The translations under genes were made by a program, and so were the position numbers. A stretch of 64,000 nt of DNA from DATKRB01 sp035532415 (lineage in GTDB: Bacteria > Actinomycetota > Acidimicrobiia > Acidimicrobiales > RAAP-2): the NCBI GenBank assembly GCA_035532415.1, contig DATKRB010000048.1, forward strand, positions 1 through 64,000, in the 5' to 3' direction. Shown here in pieces: positions 1 to 8,418 of the stretch (position 1 is the stretch's first letter; each line of letters opens with the position of its first letter). The notes under the pieces are model-generated. The model did no database searches and had not been told where the DNA came from. It was given only the letters and a program-made list of their open reading frames with translations.

Positions 1-1
1 C

Positions 2-77
2 TGGCAGCCCCAACGGGATTCGAACCCGTGTCTCCACCTTGAGAGGGTGATGTCCTTGGCCACTAGACGATGGGGCC
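2..77 (-). tRNA. tRNA-Glu (anticodon CTC)
   Basis: On the minus strand the 5' end is at 77. The acceptor stem GGCCCCA pairs with TGGGGCT (first pair G-U). The anticodon stem TCACC/GGTGG closes a CTCTCAA loop, giving anticodon CTC. The T arm carries GGTTCGAATCC. The discriminator is G and CCA is encoded at 4-2. It lies 39 bases downstream of tRNA-Gln with no promoter seen between, so the two are probably one transcript. Confidence 0.95.
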
Positions 78-116
78 TTGCAGGTCGCGTCCGCTCTCCG
101 GACCCGGTTCCTGAAG

Positions 117-188
117 CTCGGGGGGAAGGACTCGAACCCTCAATAACTGGACCAGAACCAGTCGTGTTGCCGATTACACCACCCCCGA
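117..188 (-). tRNA. tRNA-Gln (anticodon CTG)
   Basis: Minus strand, 5' end at 188. The acceptor stem TCGGGGG pairs with CCCCCGA. The anticodon stem ACTGG/CCAGT encloses TTCTGGT, giving anticodon CTG. The T loop is GGTTCGAGTCC. The 3' end lacks an encoded CCA: CTT follows the discriminator G. It sits between the YdcF-type gene and tRNA-Glu, downstream of gltX, whose enzyme probably charges both tRNAs. Confidence 0.95.
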
Positions 189-202
189 ACGGGCGAGCTA
201 CG

Positions 203-208
203 AGGCTA
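203..208 (-). promoter_or_regulatory. Possible -10 element of the tRNA-Gln/tRNA-Glu unit
   Basis: TAGCCT on the minus strand fits the actinobacterial TAnnnT -10 pattern. It ends 14 bases before the tRNA-Gln 5' end, which would leave a short pre-tRNA leader. No convincing -35 is visible. The same hexamer occurs just before the aarF start. Confidence 0.35.
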
Positions 209-254
209 CCCGACCCGGCAGCGCAACCGCGAACCGGGGGTGCCTCCGTGGCCG

Positions 255-902
255 TTATCCCAGGTCGGCGTGCAGCCGACCGAGGTACCGGTAGCCGATC
301 ATCCGTCCCAACCCGACCCCGGCAGCCTCCTTCAGGAAGTAGGGCACCGTCGACCAGCCGGTGATCGGCGAGGTCCTCGTCGGGGTCGGGAACGCGACCA
401 GTCCCTGGTTGGTGGCGATGGCCATGCTGCGATCCTCGTGGAACGGGTCCGTCACCACCAGCACGATCCTCCCGCCCTGGGACTTCACGATGGGCGCGGC
501 GTCGGCAAGGTTCTGGTAGCTGTCGGTGCCGCCTGCCTGCCGGATGTCCCCCGCCGGGACCCCCTGTTCCCGGAGATAGCGGGCCCCCGTCTCGGACTCG
601 GTGAACTGGTCACCCTTCTCCTTGCTGCCGGTCACCACGATCAGGTGCGCGTAGCCCTGGCGGTAGAGCAGCCGGGCCTCGTCGAGCCGGGCCCGCAGGT
701 CCGGCGAGGGCACCCCGTCGTACTGCGCGGCGCCCATCACCACGATGGACGTCGCCGGTCGGGCCTGGTAGTGGCGGGAGGTCAGCCACACCTGCACCAA
801 GGTGATCCCGAAGTAGACGACGGCCAGGGCGAGGATCAGGGAGAGGACCCGGAGAGCCAGCCGGATCGGCCAGAGCATCAGCCGGATGGGCCCGAAGAGC
901 AT
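255..902 (-). CDS. YdcF/SanA-type DUF218 membrane protein
   Basis: The 215-residue product has one hydrophobic segment near residues 12-38, then a soluble DUF218 domain starting at TSIVVMGAAQ. That domain holds the family's conserved stretches VVTGSKEKGD, TDSYQNL and VVTDPFHEDRS. Members are envelope-anchored proteins whose biochemical role is poorly defined; some affect vancomycin sensitivity or lipid carrier use. The ATG overlaps the gltX stop in TGATG, which fixes the start and suggests translational coupling to gltX. The polypeptide probably faces outward after the single anchor. I am sure of the family, not of its function. Confidence 0.8.
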   Translation of the reverse strand: MLFGPIRLMLWPIRLALRVLSLILALAVVYFGITLVQVWLTSRHYQARPATSIVVMGAAQYDGVPSPDLRARLDEARLLYRQGYAHLIVVTGSKEKGDQFTESETGARYLREQGVPAGDIRQAGGTDSYQNLADAAPIVKSQGGRIVLVVTDPFHEDRSMAIATNQGLVAFPTPTRTSPITGWSTVPYFLKEAAGVGLGRMIGYRYLGRLHADLG

Positions 903-2395
903 CAGCCGGCGTCGCCGGCCACGCCCGCCTCTTCGATGGCGCGCCGCAATCTGCGGAGAACCTCGTCTCGTCCGAGGACCTGCAGCGACTCGAAGAGGGG
1001 CGGGCCGACCGACCGGCCCGTCACCGCCACCCGGATGGGCGCCTGCGCCTTCCCCAGCTTGCGGCCCTGGGCCTCGGCGAGAGCCAGCGTCACCTCGTGC
1101 AGCACCCCGGCCGTCCACCCGCAGGAGCCGTAGGCCTCCACCGCCGCGCCCAGGATCGCCCGGCTGCCGGCGTCGCGCCCGATCGCCTTGTCCCAGCTCG
1201 CCTGGTCGAAGGGGGGGTCGGCGAGGAACACGAAGTCCACCATGCCCGGCACCTCCCCCAGCACCGCGACCCGCTCCTGCACGAGCGGGGCCAGAAACTC
1301 GAACTTCGCCTCGTCGAACCGCTCGACGGGCCATGCCCGACCGGCGCCCTCGGGAGACCACTGGTCCTCGCTGGGGCAGACCCAGGGCCGGCAGGCCCGG
1401 ACGAAATCCTTCAGGGGCAACCGGCGGATGTACTCGCCGTTCATGTGGGTGAGCTTGCGGACGTCGAAGAAGGCCGGCGCGTGGTGGACGTCCTCGAGCC
1501 TGAACTCGCGGACCAGCACCTCCAGCTCCACCATCTCGGCGTCGCCGGGCGGACTCCACCCCAGTAGGGCCAGGTAGTTGCGGAACGCCTCCGGCAGGTA
1601 GCCCTGATCGCGGTAGGACTCCACGGCGACCGGGTCCTTGCGCTTGGACAGCTTCTTCCGCTGCTCGTTGACCAGCATCGGCAGGTGAGCGAAGACCGGC
1701 AGCGGCAGCGGTCCGCCCCGGTCCCCCGCTACGCCGTCCGGCTCGGCCGCCGTCCCGTCGAGGGCCTGCCAGAGGAGGATGCCCTTCGGCGTCGTCGGGA
1801 GCAGGTCCTCCCCCCGGATCACGTGGGTGATGCCCATGTCGCGATCGTCCACGACATTGGCCAGCACGAAGAGTGGATGACCCGAGGACTTCACGCAGAC
1901 GAAGTCCTCCATCGCCCGATGGGGGAACGAGACGTCCCCGCGGATGACGTCGGCCACGACCGTCTCCCCAAGATCGGGCGTCCGGAACCGCAACGCCCGG
2001 CCGGGGCCCCGCTCGAGCCCACGGTCGCGGCACAGCCCGTCGTAACCCGGGGTCGCGTTGCCCTTCGTCCGTTCGTCGACCACCTCGCGGGTGCAGTCGC
2101 ACGCGTACAGGAACCCACCCTGCCAGAGCGCCTCGATCGCCGCCTGGTAGCGCGACGATCGCTCCGACTGAAGGTACGGGCCCTCGTCGGGCGACATCCC
2201 CAGCCAGCTCATCGCCGAGATGATCCCGGCGAGCCACTCGTCGCGGTTGCGCTCGGCGTCGGTATCCTCTATCCGCAGCACGAAGGTGCCACCCTGCTGG
2301 CGGGCGAAGAGCCAATTGAACAGGCAAGTCCGGGCGCTGCCCACGTGGAAGTACCCCGTGGGGGACGGGGCGAACCGTACCCGGGGGGTGCTCAA
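902..2395 (-). CDS. gltX: Glutamyl-tRNA synthetase (class I)
   Basis: The 497-residue protein is normal length for bacterial GluRS. It opens with the APSPTG box followed by HVGSA near residue 17 (the HIGH signature) and carries KLSKR near residue 248 (the KMSKS signature). A CDC plus a later CRD motif near residues 100-125 matches the zinc site of many GluRS. The start is a TTG with no clear Shine-Dalgarno, but no ATG or GTG lies nearby in frame. It attaches glutamate to tRNA-Glu. In actinobacteria it normally also mischarges tRNA-Gln for repair by GatCAB. Both tRNAs lie just downstream. Confidence 0.95.
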   Translation of the reverse strand: MSTPRVRFAPSPTGYFHVGSARTCLFNWLFARQQGGTFVLRIEDTDAERNRDEWLAGIISAMSWLGMSPDEGPYLQSERSSRYQAAIEALWQGGFLYACDCTREVVDERTKGNATPGYDGLCRDRGLERGPGRALRFRTPDLGETVVADVIRGDVSFPHRAMEDFVCVKSSGHPLFVLANVVDDRDMGITHVIRGEDLLPTTPKGILLWQALDGTAAEPDGVAGDRGGPLPLPVFAHLPMLVNEQRKKLSKRKDPVAVESYRDQGYLPEAFRNYLALLGWSPPGDAEMVELEVLVREFRLEDVHHAPAFFDVRKLTHMNGEYIRRLPLKDFVRACRPWVCPSEDQWSPEGAGRAWPVERFDEAKFEFLAPLVQERVAVLGEVPGMVDFVFLADPPFDQASWDKAIGRDAGSRAILGAAVEAYGSCGWTAGVLHEVTLALAEAQGRKLGKAQAPIRVAVTGRSVGPPLFESLQVLGRDEVLRRLRRAIEEAGVAGDAG

Positions 2396-2458
2396 GACGA
2401 GGCCATCGCTACTCGTCCCCGGCGATCGGGGCGTCTGTAGCGATCCGGAAGGCGCCCG

Positions 2459-2656
2459 TCACTCGTCCTCGGCGATGGAGATGGCGCCCGTCGGGCAGCC
2501 GCTCACCGCCTCGGCCAGCTTGGCCCGCATCGACTCCGGCGGGTGCTCGTCGAGCACGTACAGGAACCCGTCGTCCCGGACCTCGAAGACCTCGGGCACG
2601 ATCCCCATGCAGACCGCGTTGCTCTCGCAGACATCGAAGTTCACGACGACCTTCAC
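2459..2656 (-). CDS. Small [3Fe-4S] ferredoxin
   Basis: The 65-residue protein has cysteines at about residues 10, 16 and 54: CESNAVC, then a CPTGAI motif near the C terminus. Three cysteines in this spacing, without the fourth, are typical of [3Fe-4S] ferredoxins that pass electrons to cytochromes P450 or other oxygenases in actinobacteria. The sequence is acidic, as expected for a ferredoxin. The start is a GTG preceded by GGGAGG at a spacing of about 7 bases. No P450 or reductase gene is adjacent, so the electron partner is unknown. It is followed by gltX after about 60 bases. Confidence 0.88.
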   Translation of the reverse strand: MKVVVNFDVCESNAVCMGIVPEVFEVRDDGFLYVLDEHPPESMRAKLAEAVSGCPTGAISIAEDE

Positions 2657-2700
2657 AGAGCGACCTCCCGGGTCCTCCGACCTCCCGGGCGGAGGACGTC

Positions 2701-2706
2701 AGCATA
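2701..2706 (-). promoter_or_regulatory. Possible -10 element upstream of the ferredoxin gene
   Basis: TATGCT lies inside CCGGTATGCT on the minus strand, about 45 bases before the ferredoxin start codon. The same ten bases occur before the HAD gene at 45652-45661. I see no -35 hexamer. Confidence 0.35.
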
Positions 2707-2755
2707 CCGGCAGGGTCCGCCGGCCCCGGGGCGCAACGGCCGGCCCATCCGGGGA

Positions 2756-4288
2756 TCAGGGTCCGGGACGCTCCTCCCGGTCGGCCTCGGGCGGCTCGCC
2801 TCCGGGCCCCTCCCCGACCCCGCTGAGCAGCTGCGAGAAGAACGCCCGGTCGTTGAGGATGGGCACGTCGGAGAGGAACATCTTCCCGTACCGCTCGAAG
2901 TACATCAGCTGCTTCCCCAGAAGGAACGAGCCACGGTCGAATTCCGAGGTGGTGCCACCGGACTCGTCGGCCATGCGCCGCAACCGCCGCAGGGTCCGGA
3001 AGCGGTGGGCGAGCGCGGCGGGCGAGCGCCGATGGGCCTCGATCCCCTGGGCCGTGGCCACCTGCTGCTGGGTGGCCATCATGACGGCGGCCAGGCTCAC
3101 CTCGCCGAACGGGCGGTTGAGAACCGGTTCGATCAGGCCCCGGACGAACGCGGTGAGCTCGTCGTCCGACAGCCCCACCGCGTCCTGAATGGCCGGCCCG
3201 TAGGTCGCCGTGATGTGCGCCGTCACGTCCGCCCAGGCAGCTTCCTCGCCGAGCGCCGCGGCCAGCAGCCGCAGGAAGAACCGGTGGGTGTCGGCGTCGA
3301 GCCTGCCGACGATCCCCCAGTCGATCACCCCGATCCGGCCGTCGCGCAACAGGAGCATGTTGCCGGCGTGCACGTCGCCGTGAAACGCGCCCCAGCGGAC
3401 CGTGGTGAGGAAGAAGCTCCTCACCACCTGCTCCACCAGCGGGGCCGGATCGATGCCCATCTCCGCCACCTGGGCCAGGTCGTCGATGGGGACTCCGTCG
3501 AGGTACTCCATCGTGAGGACGTTCGGCCCCGAAAGCTCGGGGTACGGCTCGGGGACGACGACGAGCGGCAGGGAGATCTCGGTGGTGAGACGTCGGAAGT
3601 GGGCCAGGGAGCGTGCCTCGTTCCGGAGGTCCATCTCCTCGGCGATCTGCACCCGGAAGCCGCTCACCAGCTGCAGGATTGATCCCGCCATCTGGTCGCC
3701 CGTCTCGCGGACCACCAGTTGGATGAGGGGGGTCATCAGGTCGAGGTCGGCAGCCACCAGCCGTTCGATACCCGGTCGAAGCACCTTCACGGCGACCTGG
3801 CGACCGTCGTGGAGGCGCGCCCGGTGGACCACCGCGATGGAGGCGCTCCCGATGGGCTCGGGCTCGAATTCGGCGAAGGCCTCGCCGAGGGACATCCCGA
3901 GGTCGTCCTCCACCCGGGAACGGACCTCGGTGGCGTCCGCCGGAGGGCCCGTGTCGAGGCAGGCGCGGAACTCGTCGGCCACCTCCTCCCCGAACATGGC
4001 CGGCGAGGAGGCGATCACCTGTCCGAATTTGATGAAGGTCCCGCCGAGATCCTCAAAGACGAGCCGGAGCTGGCGGGCCACGACGGCGGCCGGGAGCCCC
4101 CCTCCGCCCGGATGCCGCGCCCGGCGGAGGGCGAGCGGCGAGAGATGCCGGGCCGTCGAGGCGGCAATCCGCAGTCCGCGCCCGGCGAGCTCGACACGGC
4201 TCGCCTCGGGTAACGACCGGGCCCGGATACGGGGCACGTCCCCGTCATCGCCTCCGGGCACCGAAGGCGATAGCGGGGGGACGGTCAC
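2756..4288 (-). CDS. ABC1/UbiB (AarF) family atypical kinase
   Basis: The 510-residue protein has the hallmarks of the ADCK/UbiB group: KFGQ near residues 87-90 (KxGQ motif), the Ala-rich-loop equivalent GSASIAVVH, VAVKVLRPG with the ATP-binding lysine, GDVHAGNM in the catalytic loop, and DWG in place of DFG. Family members support quinone biosynthesis or lipid homeostasis, and the fold is restrained from ordinary protein kinase activity. A typical C-terminal membrane span is not obvious; the tail is Pro/Glu-rich. The GTG start lies six bases after a TAGCCT box, suggesting a leaderless mRNA. It is transcribed separately from the GH18 gene upstream. Confidence 0.88.
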   Translation of the reverse strand: MTVPPLSPSVPGGDDGDVPRIRARSLPEASRVELAGRGLRIAASTARHLSPLALRRARHPGGGGLPAAVVARQLRLVFEDLGGTFIKFGQVIASSPAMFGEEVADEFRACLDTGPPADATEVRSRVEDDLGMSLGEAFAEFEPEPIGSASIAVVHRARLHDGRQVAVKVLRPGIERLVAADLDLMTPLIQLVVRETGDQMAGSILQLVSGFRVQIAEEMDLRNEARSLAHFRRLTTEISLPLVVVPEPYPELSGPNVLTMEYLDGVPIDDLAQVAEMGIDPAPLVEQVVRSFFLTTVRWGAFHGDVHAGNMLLLRDGRIGVIDWGIVGRLDADTHRFFLRLLAAALGEEAAWADVTAHITATYGPAIQDAVGLSDDELTAFVRGLIEPVLNRPFGEVSLAAVMMATQQQVATAQGIEAHRRSPAALAHRFRTLRRLRRMADESGGTTSEFDRGSFLLGKQLMYFERYGKMFLSDVPILNDRAFFSQLLSGVGEGPGGEPPEADREERPGP

Positions 4289-4294
4289 GCTCGA

Positions 4295-4300
4295 AGGCTA
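4295..4300 (-). promoter_or_regulatory. Possible -10 element for a leaderless aarF transcript
   Basis: TAGCCT on the minus strand is followed by six bases and then the GTG start, so transcription would begin at or next to the start codon. The box lies within a 7-bp inverted repeat (CGAAGGC 4292-4298, GCCTTCG 4304-4310). No Shine-Dalgarno precedes the GTG, in keeping with leaderless translation. Confidence 0.4.
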
Positions 4301-4345
4301 GGCGCCTTCGTCGGCCGCCTGGGCCCGGGAGCCTCGCCGCACCGC

Positions 4346-4375
4346 CGCTGGCCCCTCAACCGCTGGCCCCTCAAC
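4346..4375. repeat. 15-bp tandem duplication between the GH18 and aarF genes
   Basis: CGCTGGCCCCTCAAC occurs twice back to back, and a third partial copy (GGTGGCCCC) follows. It lies in the short gap downstream of the GH18 stop codon. Confidence 0.8.
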
Positions 4376-4405
4376 CGGTGGCCCCGTCGGCGCGCCCGGA
4401 TGCCC

Positions 4406-6808
4406 CTAAGTGGTGGAGGTGGTCGTGGCCCCCTGGGACGAACCGTTGCCCGGCACGGCGAAGACGAAGGACCCCGTCGCGCAATCCCCCCCCGACTGGT
4501 CGGCCACCACGAGGTCCTGGGTGGAGGAGCCGACGAGCGGCCAGACCCGCAGGCTCGGCTCGCTCATGAGGCAGGCGAACCGGGGATCGTCGGTCTGAAA
4601 CCCGGTGAGCGGATCGGACAGCTGCTGGGCCGGGCCGCCGGGGGGCGGCGTCTGGGCGGTGGCAGGCTCCAGCATCACCGATCGGCCCCGGAACACGCCC
4701 GAGTAGTGGAAAGAGGTGGCCCCGCTCGCCGGGAGCCCGGTCGTGACCGGGACGCTCGACGCCGCACCGGTCGGCGCGGGCGAGACGGGGGCCGTCGGCG
4801 GGGTGGTGGTGGTGGAGGAGGAGGAGGAGGAGGTGGTGGTCGGCTGCCCCGAGACGGTGGCCGGGCCGGAGGTGGGCGATGTCGTCGTCGACAGCGGACC
4901 AGTCGCCACGACCTTGGTCGCCGGCGCGAACCCGTCCAACGCCGACAGCATGGCCGGGTCGTTGCCGTCCATGCCCAGTGCCCAGGCACCGACCCCCGCG
5001 AAGTGGAACAGCTGGGCCATCTCCGCGACCAGGTAGAGCGAGGTCGGGTCTTCGAAATAGGACTCGTGCCACTGGCTCCCCACCTGGTACGACGTCCACG
5101 CGGTGTTGGTCACGCCGTCCCAGTAGATCGGGTGCCCGCTGGCCACCACCTGCCCGTAGGTGATCGGCACGGCGCCCCCGGTCGCCTGCGCCGCCATCGT
5201 CCCGTCGGACGTGGGCCAGTCGTAGCCGAAGTAGGCAAGGCCGAGGATCACCTTGCCCGGCGCCACCACCGCCGCGTACTGCCTCGCGGTCGTGAGGTCG
5301 CTGAACATGGGGCTGGTGAGCGGCGAGCTCGCGGACGGCGCCGCCGAGAGGTTGAGCTGGTAGGACATCACGAAGAACCCGTCCACCCACGGGGCGAGCG
5401 CGGCGACGTCGTAGAACCCGCCGGGGTCGCCGGCCGAGCTCGCGTAGGTGTCCATGGTCACCTGCCAGTGCGGATCGACCTGGTGGAGGGCGGTCGAGAC
5501 CCGCGAGACCAGATTGGTGAGCCCGGCCTGGTCCGCGGACCCCGTGCCTTCGAAGTCGAGGTTGACGCCGTCGAGGCTCTTGGCCTCGACGGCCGACACC
5601 AGCGCCGCCGACAACGTGGCCGGGGCGGTGGGGCTCGAGGTCAGCTGGTCCAACGCCGTCTGGTCGAAGCAATTGACGGTCAGCACCACCCGGTCGCCGG
5701 CCGCGTGGGCCCGGGTGACCAGGTCGGCCAGAGCCTGGCTCTGGTACCCGGCCCATCCGTCCCCCGACTGGTCGAGGCTCCCGTCGGGGTTGACGCCGAT
5801 GCTGAAGTAGGCGAGGGTCGTCAGCCCGGCCACGCTGTACCCGCCGCTGACCGGAAGCTCCCAGTAGGGGGCGAACCCGAAGACCTCGTGAGGGCTGAGC
5901 GGGGCGGCGTTCGCCAACGACGGCGGGGCCGGAACGGGGGCTGCCGTCGCCGCCGGGAGATCGAGGGGCTTCGTCATGAGCGCCCGGAGCGACGCGGCGA
6001 TGCGTCCCATCGAGGACGTGTCGAGGTGCCCGGAGTGTGGCACCGTCAACGGGGGCGAGGACTGCGGGGCCCCCGAGGCGATCGGCCCCACGAGCACCAG
6101 CGCGGCGAGCGCGGCGGTCACCACGGTGAGGGCCGCCAGGGCGGAGGCCAGCGGCCGCGGCCGGCGGGATGCTTCGCTCGGCCCGCCGGAGGCGGTGAGC
6201 ACCGGGGTCAGGGCGGCCGCCACCCAACGGCAGGCGGCGGCCAGGGCGAGCCACACGATCGATCGGGCCACCCATCGTCGGGCTGGCAGGGTCAGCTGCC
6301 CGGCTCGGCGAGCCGCGGGGGCGAGGACCGCGACGGTCGTGCCGGCGACGGTCGTGCCGGCGACGGTCGTGCCGGCGGCGGTCGCGGCGGCGGTCGCTCT
6401 CGTGCCCGCGGCGGCCAGGCTGGCGGCGACGAGCCCCGCCCGGCGGGTCGCGGAAGGCCCGGGAGGCCGGCGGGAGCGGTCCCATCTGGCCGAGTGCCGG
6501 CGCACGTCGGCCAGCAACCCGGACACGCTCCCGGCCGGGGCGAGCAGTCGGAGGATGCCGTGATCCCCGCGCACCTCCAGCAACTGCCGCCGGCTCCCGT
6601 CCGGCGCGACGGCGGAGGCGTCGGCGTCAAAACCAACGAGGGCCGACCAGGGAACCAGGGTCGGCGTGCTCCATCCCGGACCGGCCGGCCGGCTGTCGGG
6701 AGCCGGCCGGAACAGCAGGCCCCGGCGGTCGATGACCAGTCGGCAGGCGACGACCGGATTACCGCCGCCCAGCAGCAGCACGTCGCGCCCCGCGTCGCCG
6801 CGGATCAC
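4406..6808 (-). CDS. Membrane-anchored protein with a glycoside hydrolase 18-like domain
   Basis: The 800-residue product has a soluble N-terminal domain of about 115 residues (a PH-like fold is possible but unproven), an Ala/Arg-rich stretch and hydrophobic segments near residues 180-245. A large external part follows. Residues about 300-590 resemble a GH18 TIM barrel: DGVNLDFEG fits the DxxDxDxE signature, with the catalytic Glu at residue 420. GFAPYWE and MSYQLN also fit. A Ser/Thr run near residue 650-665 links to a C-terminal domain of unknown type. The likely role is acting on beta-1,4-linked GlcNAc polymers such as peptidoglycan or chitin; the substrate is not shown. It begins with GTG. 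Confidence 0.75.
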   Translation of the reverse strand: MIRGDAGRDVLLLGGGNPVVACRLVIDRRGLLFRPAPDSRPAGPGWSTPTLVPWSALVGFDADASAVAPDGSRRQLLEVRGDHGILRLLAPAGSVSGLLADVRRHSARWDRSRRPPGPSATRRAGLVAASLAAAGTRATAAATAAGTTVAGTTVAGTTVAVLAPAARRAGQLTLPARRWVARSIVWLALAAACRWVAAALTPVLTASGGPSEASRRPRPLASALAALTVVTAALAALVLVGPIASGAPQSSPPLTVPHSGHLDTSSMGRIAASLRALMTKPLDLPAATAAPVPAPPSLANAAPLSPHEVFGFAPYWELPVSGGYSVAGLTTLAYFSIGVNPDGSLDQSGDGWAGYQSQALADLVTRAHAAGDRVVLTVNCFDQTALDQLTSSPTAPATLSAALVSAVEAKSLDGVNLDFEGTGSADQAGLTNLVSRVSTALHQVDPHWQVTMDTYASSAGDPGGFYDVAALAPWVDGFFVMSYQLNLSAAPSASSPLTSPMFSDLTTARQYAAVVAPGKVILGLAYFGYDWPTSDGTMAAQATGGAVPITYGQVVASGHPIYWDGVTNTAWTSYQVGSQWHESYFEDPTSLYLVAEMAQLFHFAGVGAWALGMDGNDPAMLSALDGFAPATKVVATGPLSTTTSPTSGPATVSGQPTTTSSSSSSTTTTPPTAPVSPAPTGAASSVPVTTGLPASGATSFHYSGVFRGRSVMLEPATAQTPPPGGPAQQLSDPLTGFQTDDPRFACLMSEPSLRVWPLVGSSTQDLVVADQSGGDCATGSFVFAVPGNGSSQGATTTSTT
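6331..6375. repeat. Three exact 15-bp tandem repeats inside the GH18 gene
   Basis: CGACGGTCGTGCCGG is repeated three times without a mismatch. It stays in frame and encodes a repeated AGTTV unit in the linker before the transmembrane part. Confidence 0.85.
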
Positions 6809-6870
6809 CCTCGGTGGCTCGTCTCCGGGTCTCGTGGGAATCCCCTCGCCAGCATTGTCCGCCTACTACT

Positions 6871-6929
6871 GGCCGAGACAGAGCGCTCCCGATCTCGGCC
6901 AGGCAGGTGGTGAGGCACCGACCTGCCTG
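6871..6929 (-). terminator. Two tandem hairpins after pntB
   Basis: Two perfect inverted repeats lie in the 227-bp gap between pntB and the GH18 gene. GGCCGAGA at 6871-6878 pairs with TCTCGGCC at 6893-6900, loop 14. CAGGCAGGT at 6900-6908 pairs with ACCTGCCTG at 6921-6929, loop 12. There is no U-tract, but G+C-rich hairpins without one are common terminators in actinobacteria. They probably end the pnt operon transcript. A weak -10-like GACAAT lies further on, before the GH18 start. Confidence 0.5.
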
Positions 6930-7035
6930 CTGAGATCCGGGGCCGACCCTCGCCAGGGCCGCCCCGATCGCTGTTCGGCATCCTGAAGTCTTGTGGAGAC
7001 CGGCCCTTTATGCAAGCCACGGCCACACCCAGCCG

Positions 7036-8418
7036 TCAGGATTCGGAGACGGCACCGACCAGCTCGAGCAGGGTGTCCTTGGCATCGCCGAAGAGCAGCA
7101 CCGTCTTCTCGTCGTACAGGAGCTCGTTGTCGATGCCGGCGAACCCGGGCCTCATCGAGCGCTTGAGGAAGACGACATGGGCAGCCTCGTCGGCGTTGAT
7201 GATGGGCATCCCGTAGATCGGGCTGCCGGGGGACGAGTGCGCCGCCGGATTGACGGTGTCGTTGGCCCCGACGACCAGGGCGACGTCGGCCGTTCCCATC
7301 TTGGCGTTGGCCTCGTCCATGTCGCGGAGCTCGCCGTAGGGCACATGGGCCTCGGCGAGCAGCACGTTCATGTGGCCGGGCATGCGGCCGGCCACCGGGT
7401 GGATCGCGTAAAAGACCTCCACCCCGCGCGCCGCCAGAAGGTCGGCCAGCTCGTGGACCACGTGCTGTGCCTGGGCCACGGCCAACCCGTACCCGGGGAT
7501 GATCACCACCCTGCGCGAGTACGCCATGAGGATCCCGATGTCCTTGGCCGTCGCGGTGCGGACCACCCGGTCCGCCGAGCCGCCCTCGCCGGTGGCGGTC
7601 ACCACGGAACCGAACGCGCTGAAGAGGATGTTCGGGAGCGAGCGGCCCATCGCCCGGCTCATCATCCGGGTCAGGAAGATCCCCGACGCGCCGACGAGCG
7701 TGCCCGCCACGATCAGCAGGTTGTTCTCGAGCACGAACCCCGAGGCGGCCACGGCCAGCCCGGTGAAGGAGTTCAGCAGGGAGATGAGGACCGGTACGTC
7801 GGCGCCGCCGATGGGCAGGACGAGGATGACCCCGAGCACGAGGGACACGACCAGCAGCACCCACACGAGGGCGGTGGAGGGGGTGATCAGTATTCGGATC
7901 GCGAGGACGGCCGCGCCAGCGGCCACCACCGCGTTGATCTGCTGCTGGCGCTTGTACGTGATCGGTCGCCCGGGCATCAGCTCCTGCAGCTTGGCGAAGG
8001 CCAGCGCGCTCCCCGAGAACGACATGCTGCCGACGACGACGCCGAAGAGCACCTCCAACAACTTGTAGGTGGCGGTCAGCTGGGCGTCGGTCCTCATGAG
8101 CTCGGTGATCGAGACCAGTGCCGCGGCCCCACCCCCGACCCCGTTGAACGCGGCGACCATCTGGGGCATCGCCGTCATCTTCACCATCCGCGCCGAGGGG
8201 ACCGCTATGGCCGCACCGATGACCATGGCGACGATGATCAGGGCGAGGTGCGCGAGGCCCGGTTGGGCGAAGGTGGCCCCGATGGCCAGCAGCATGCCCG
8301 CCGCCCCGACCAGGTTGCCGGCGCGGGCGCGTCGGGGCGACGAGAGGCCCTTCAGCGCCAGGATGAACGCGATCGCCGCTACGAGGTAGCAGAGCTCGAT
8401 GGCGGTGCCACGGCTCAT
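7036..8418 (-). CDS. pntB: NAD(P) transhydrogenase subunit beta
   Basis: The 460-residue protein starts with about eight or nine membrane spans (residues 5-270), then a soluble NADP(H)-binding domain with GYGLAVAQAQ, and ends near LLFGDAK. It forms the proton channel and dIII of the proton-translocating transhydrogenase. That enzyme uses the proton-motive force to reduce NADP+ with NADH. The ATG overlaps the pntAB stop (ATGA). Length and hydrophobic pattern are normal for PntB. Confidence 0.95.
   Translation of the reverse strand: MSRGTAIELCYLVAAIAFILALKGLSSPRRARAGNLVGAAGMLLAIGATFAQPGLAHLALIIVAMVIGAAIAVPSARMVKMTAMPQMVAAFNGVGGGAAALVSITELMRTDAQLTATYKLLEVLFGVVVGSMSFSGSALAFAKLQELMPGRPITYKRQQQINAVVAAGAAVLAIRILITPSTALVWVLLVVSLVLGVILVLPIGGADVPVLISLLNSFTGLAVAASGFVLENNLLIVAGTLVGASGIFLTRMMSRAMGRSLPNILFSAFGSVVTATGEGGSADRVVRTATAKDIGILMAYSRRVVIIPGYGLAVAQAQHVVHELADLLAARGVEVFYAIHPVAGRMPGHMNVLLAEAHVPYGELRDMDEANAKMGTADVALVVGANDTVNPAAHSSPGSPIYGMPIINADEAAHVVFLKRSMRPGFAGIDNELLYDEKTVLLFGDAKDTLLELVGAVSES

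Noticed and set aside
255..2327. 690-codon frame joining gltX shadow and the YdcF gene
   Set aside because: The part over gltX is a shadow. The YdcF protein starts at the TGATG junction at 902.
6805..7026. 73-codon minus-strand frame between pntB and the GH18 gene
   Set aside because: It runs through the two hairpins and overlaps the GH18 start; Arg/Gly/Pro-rich product with no recognisable feature.
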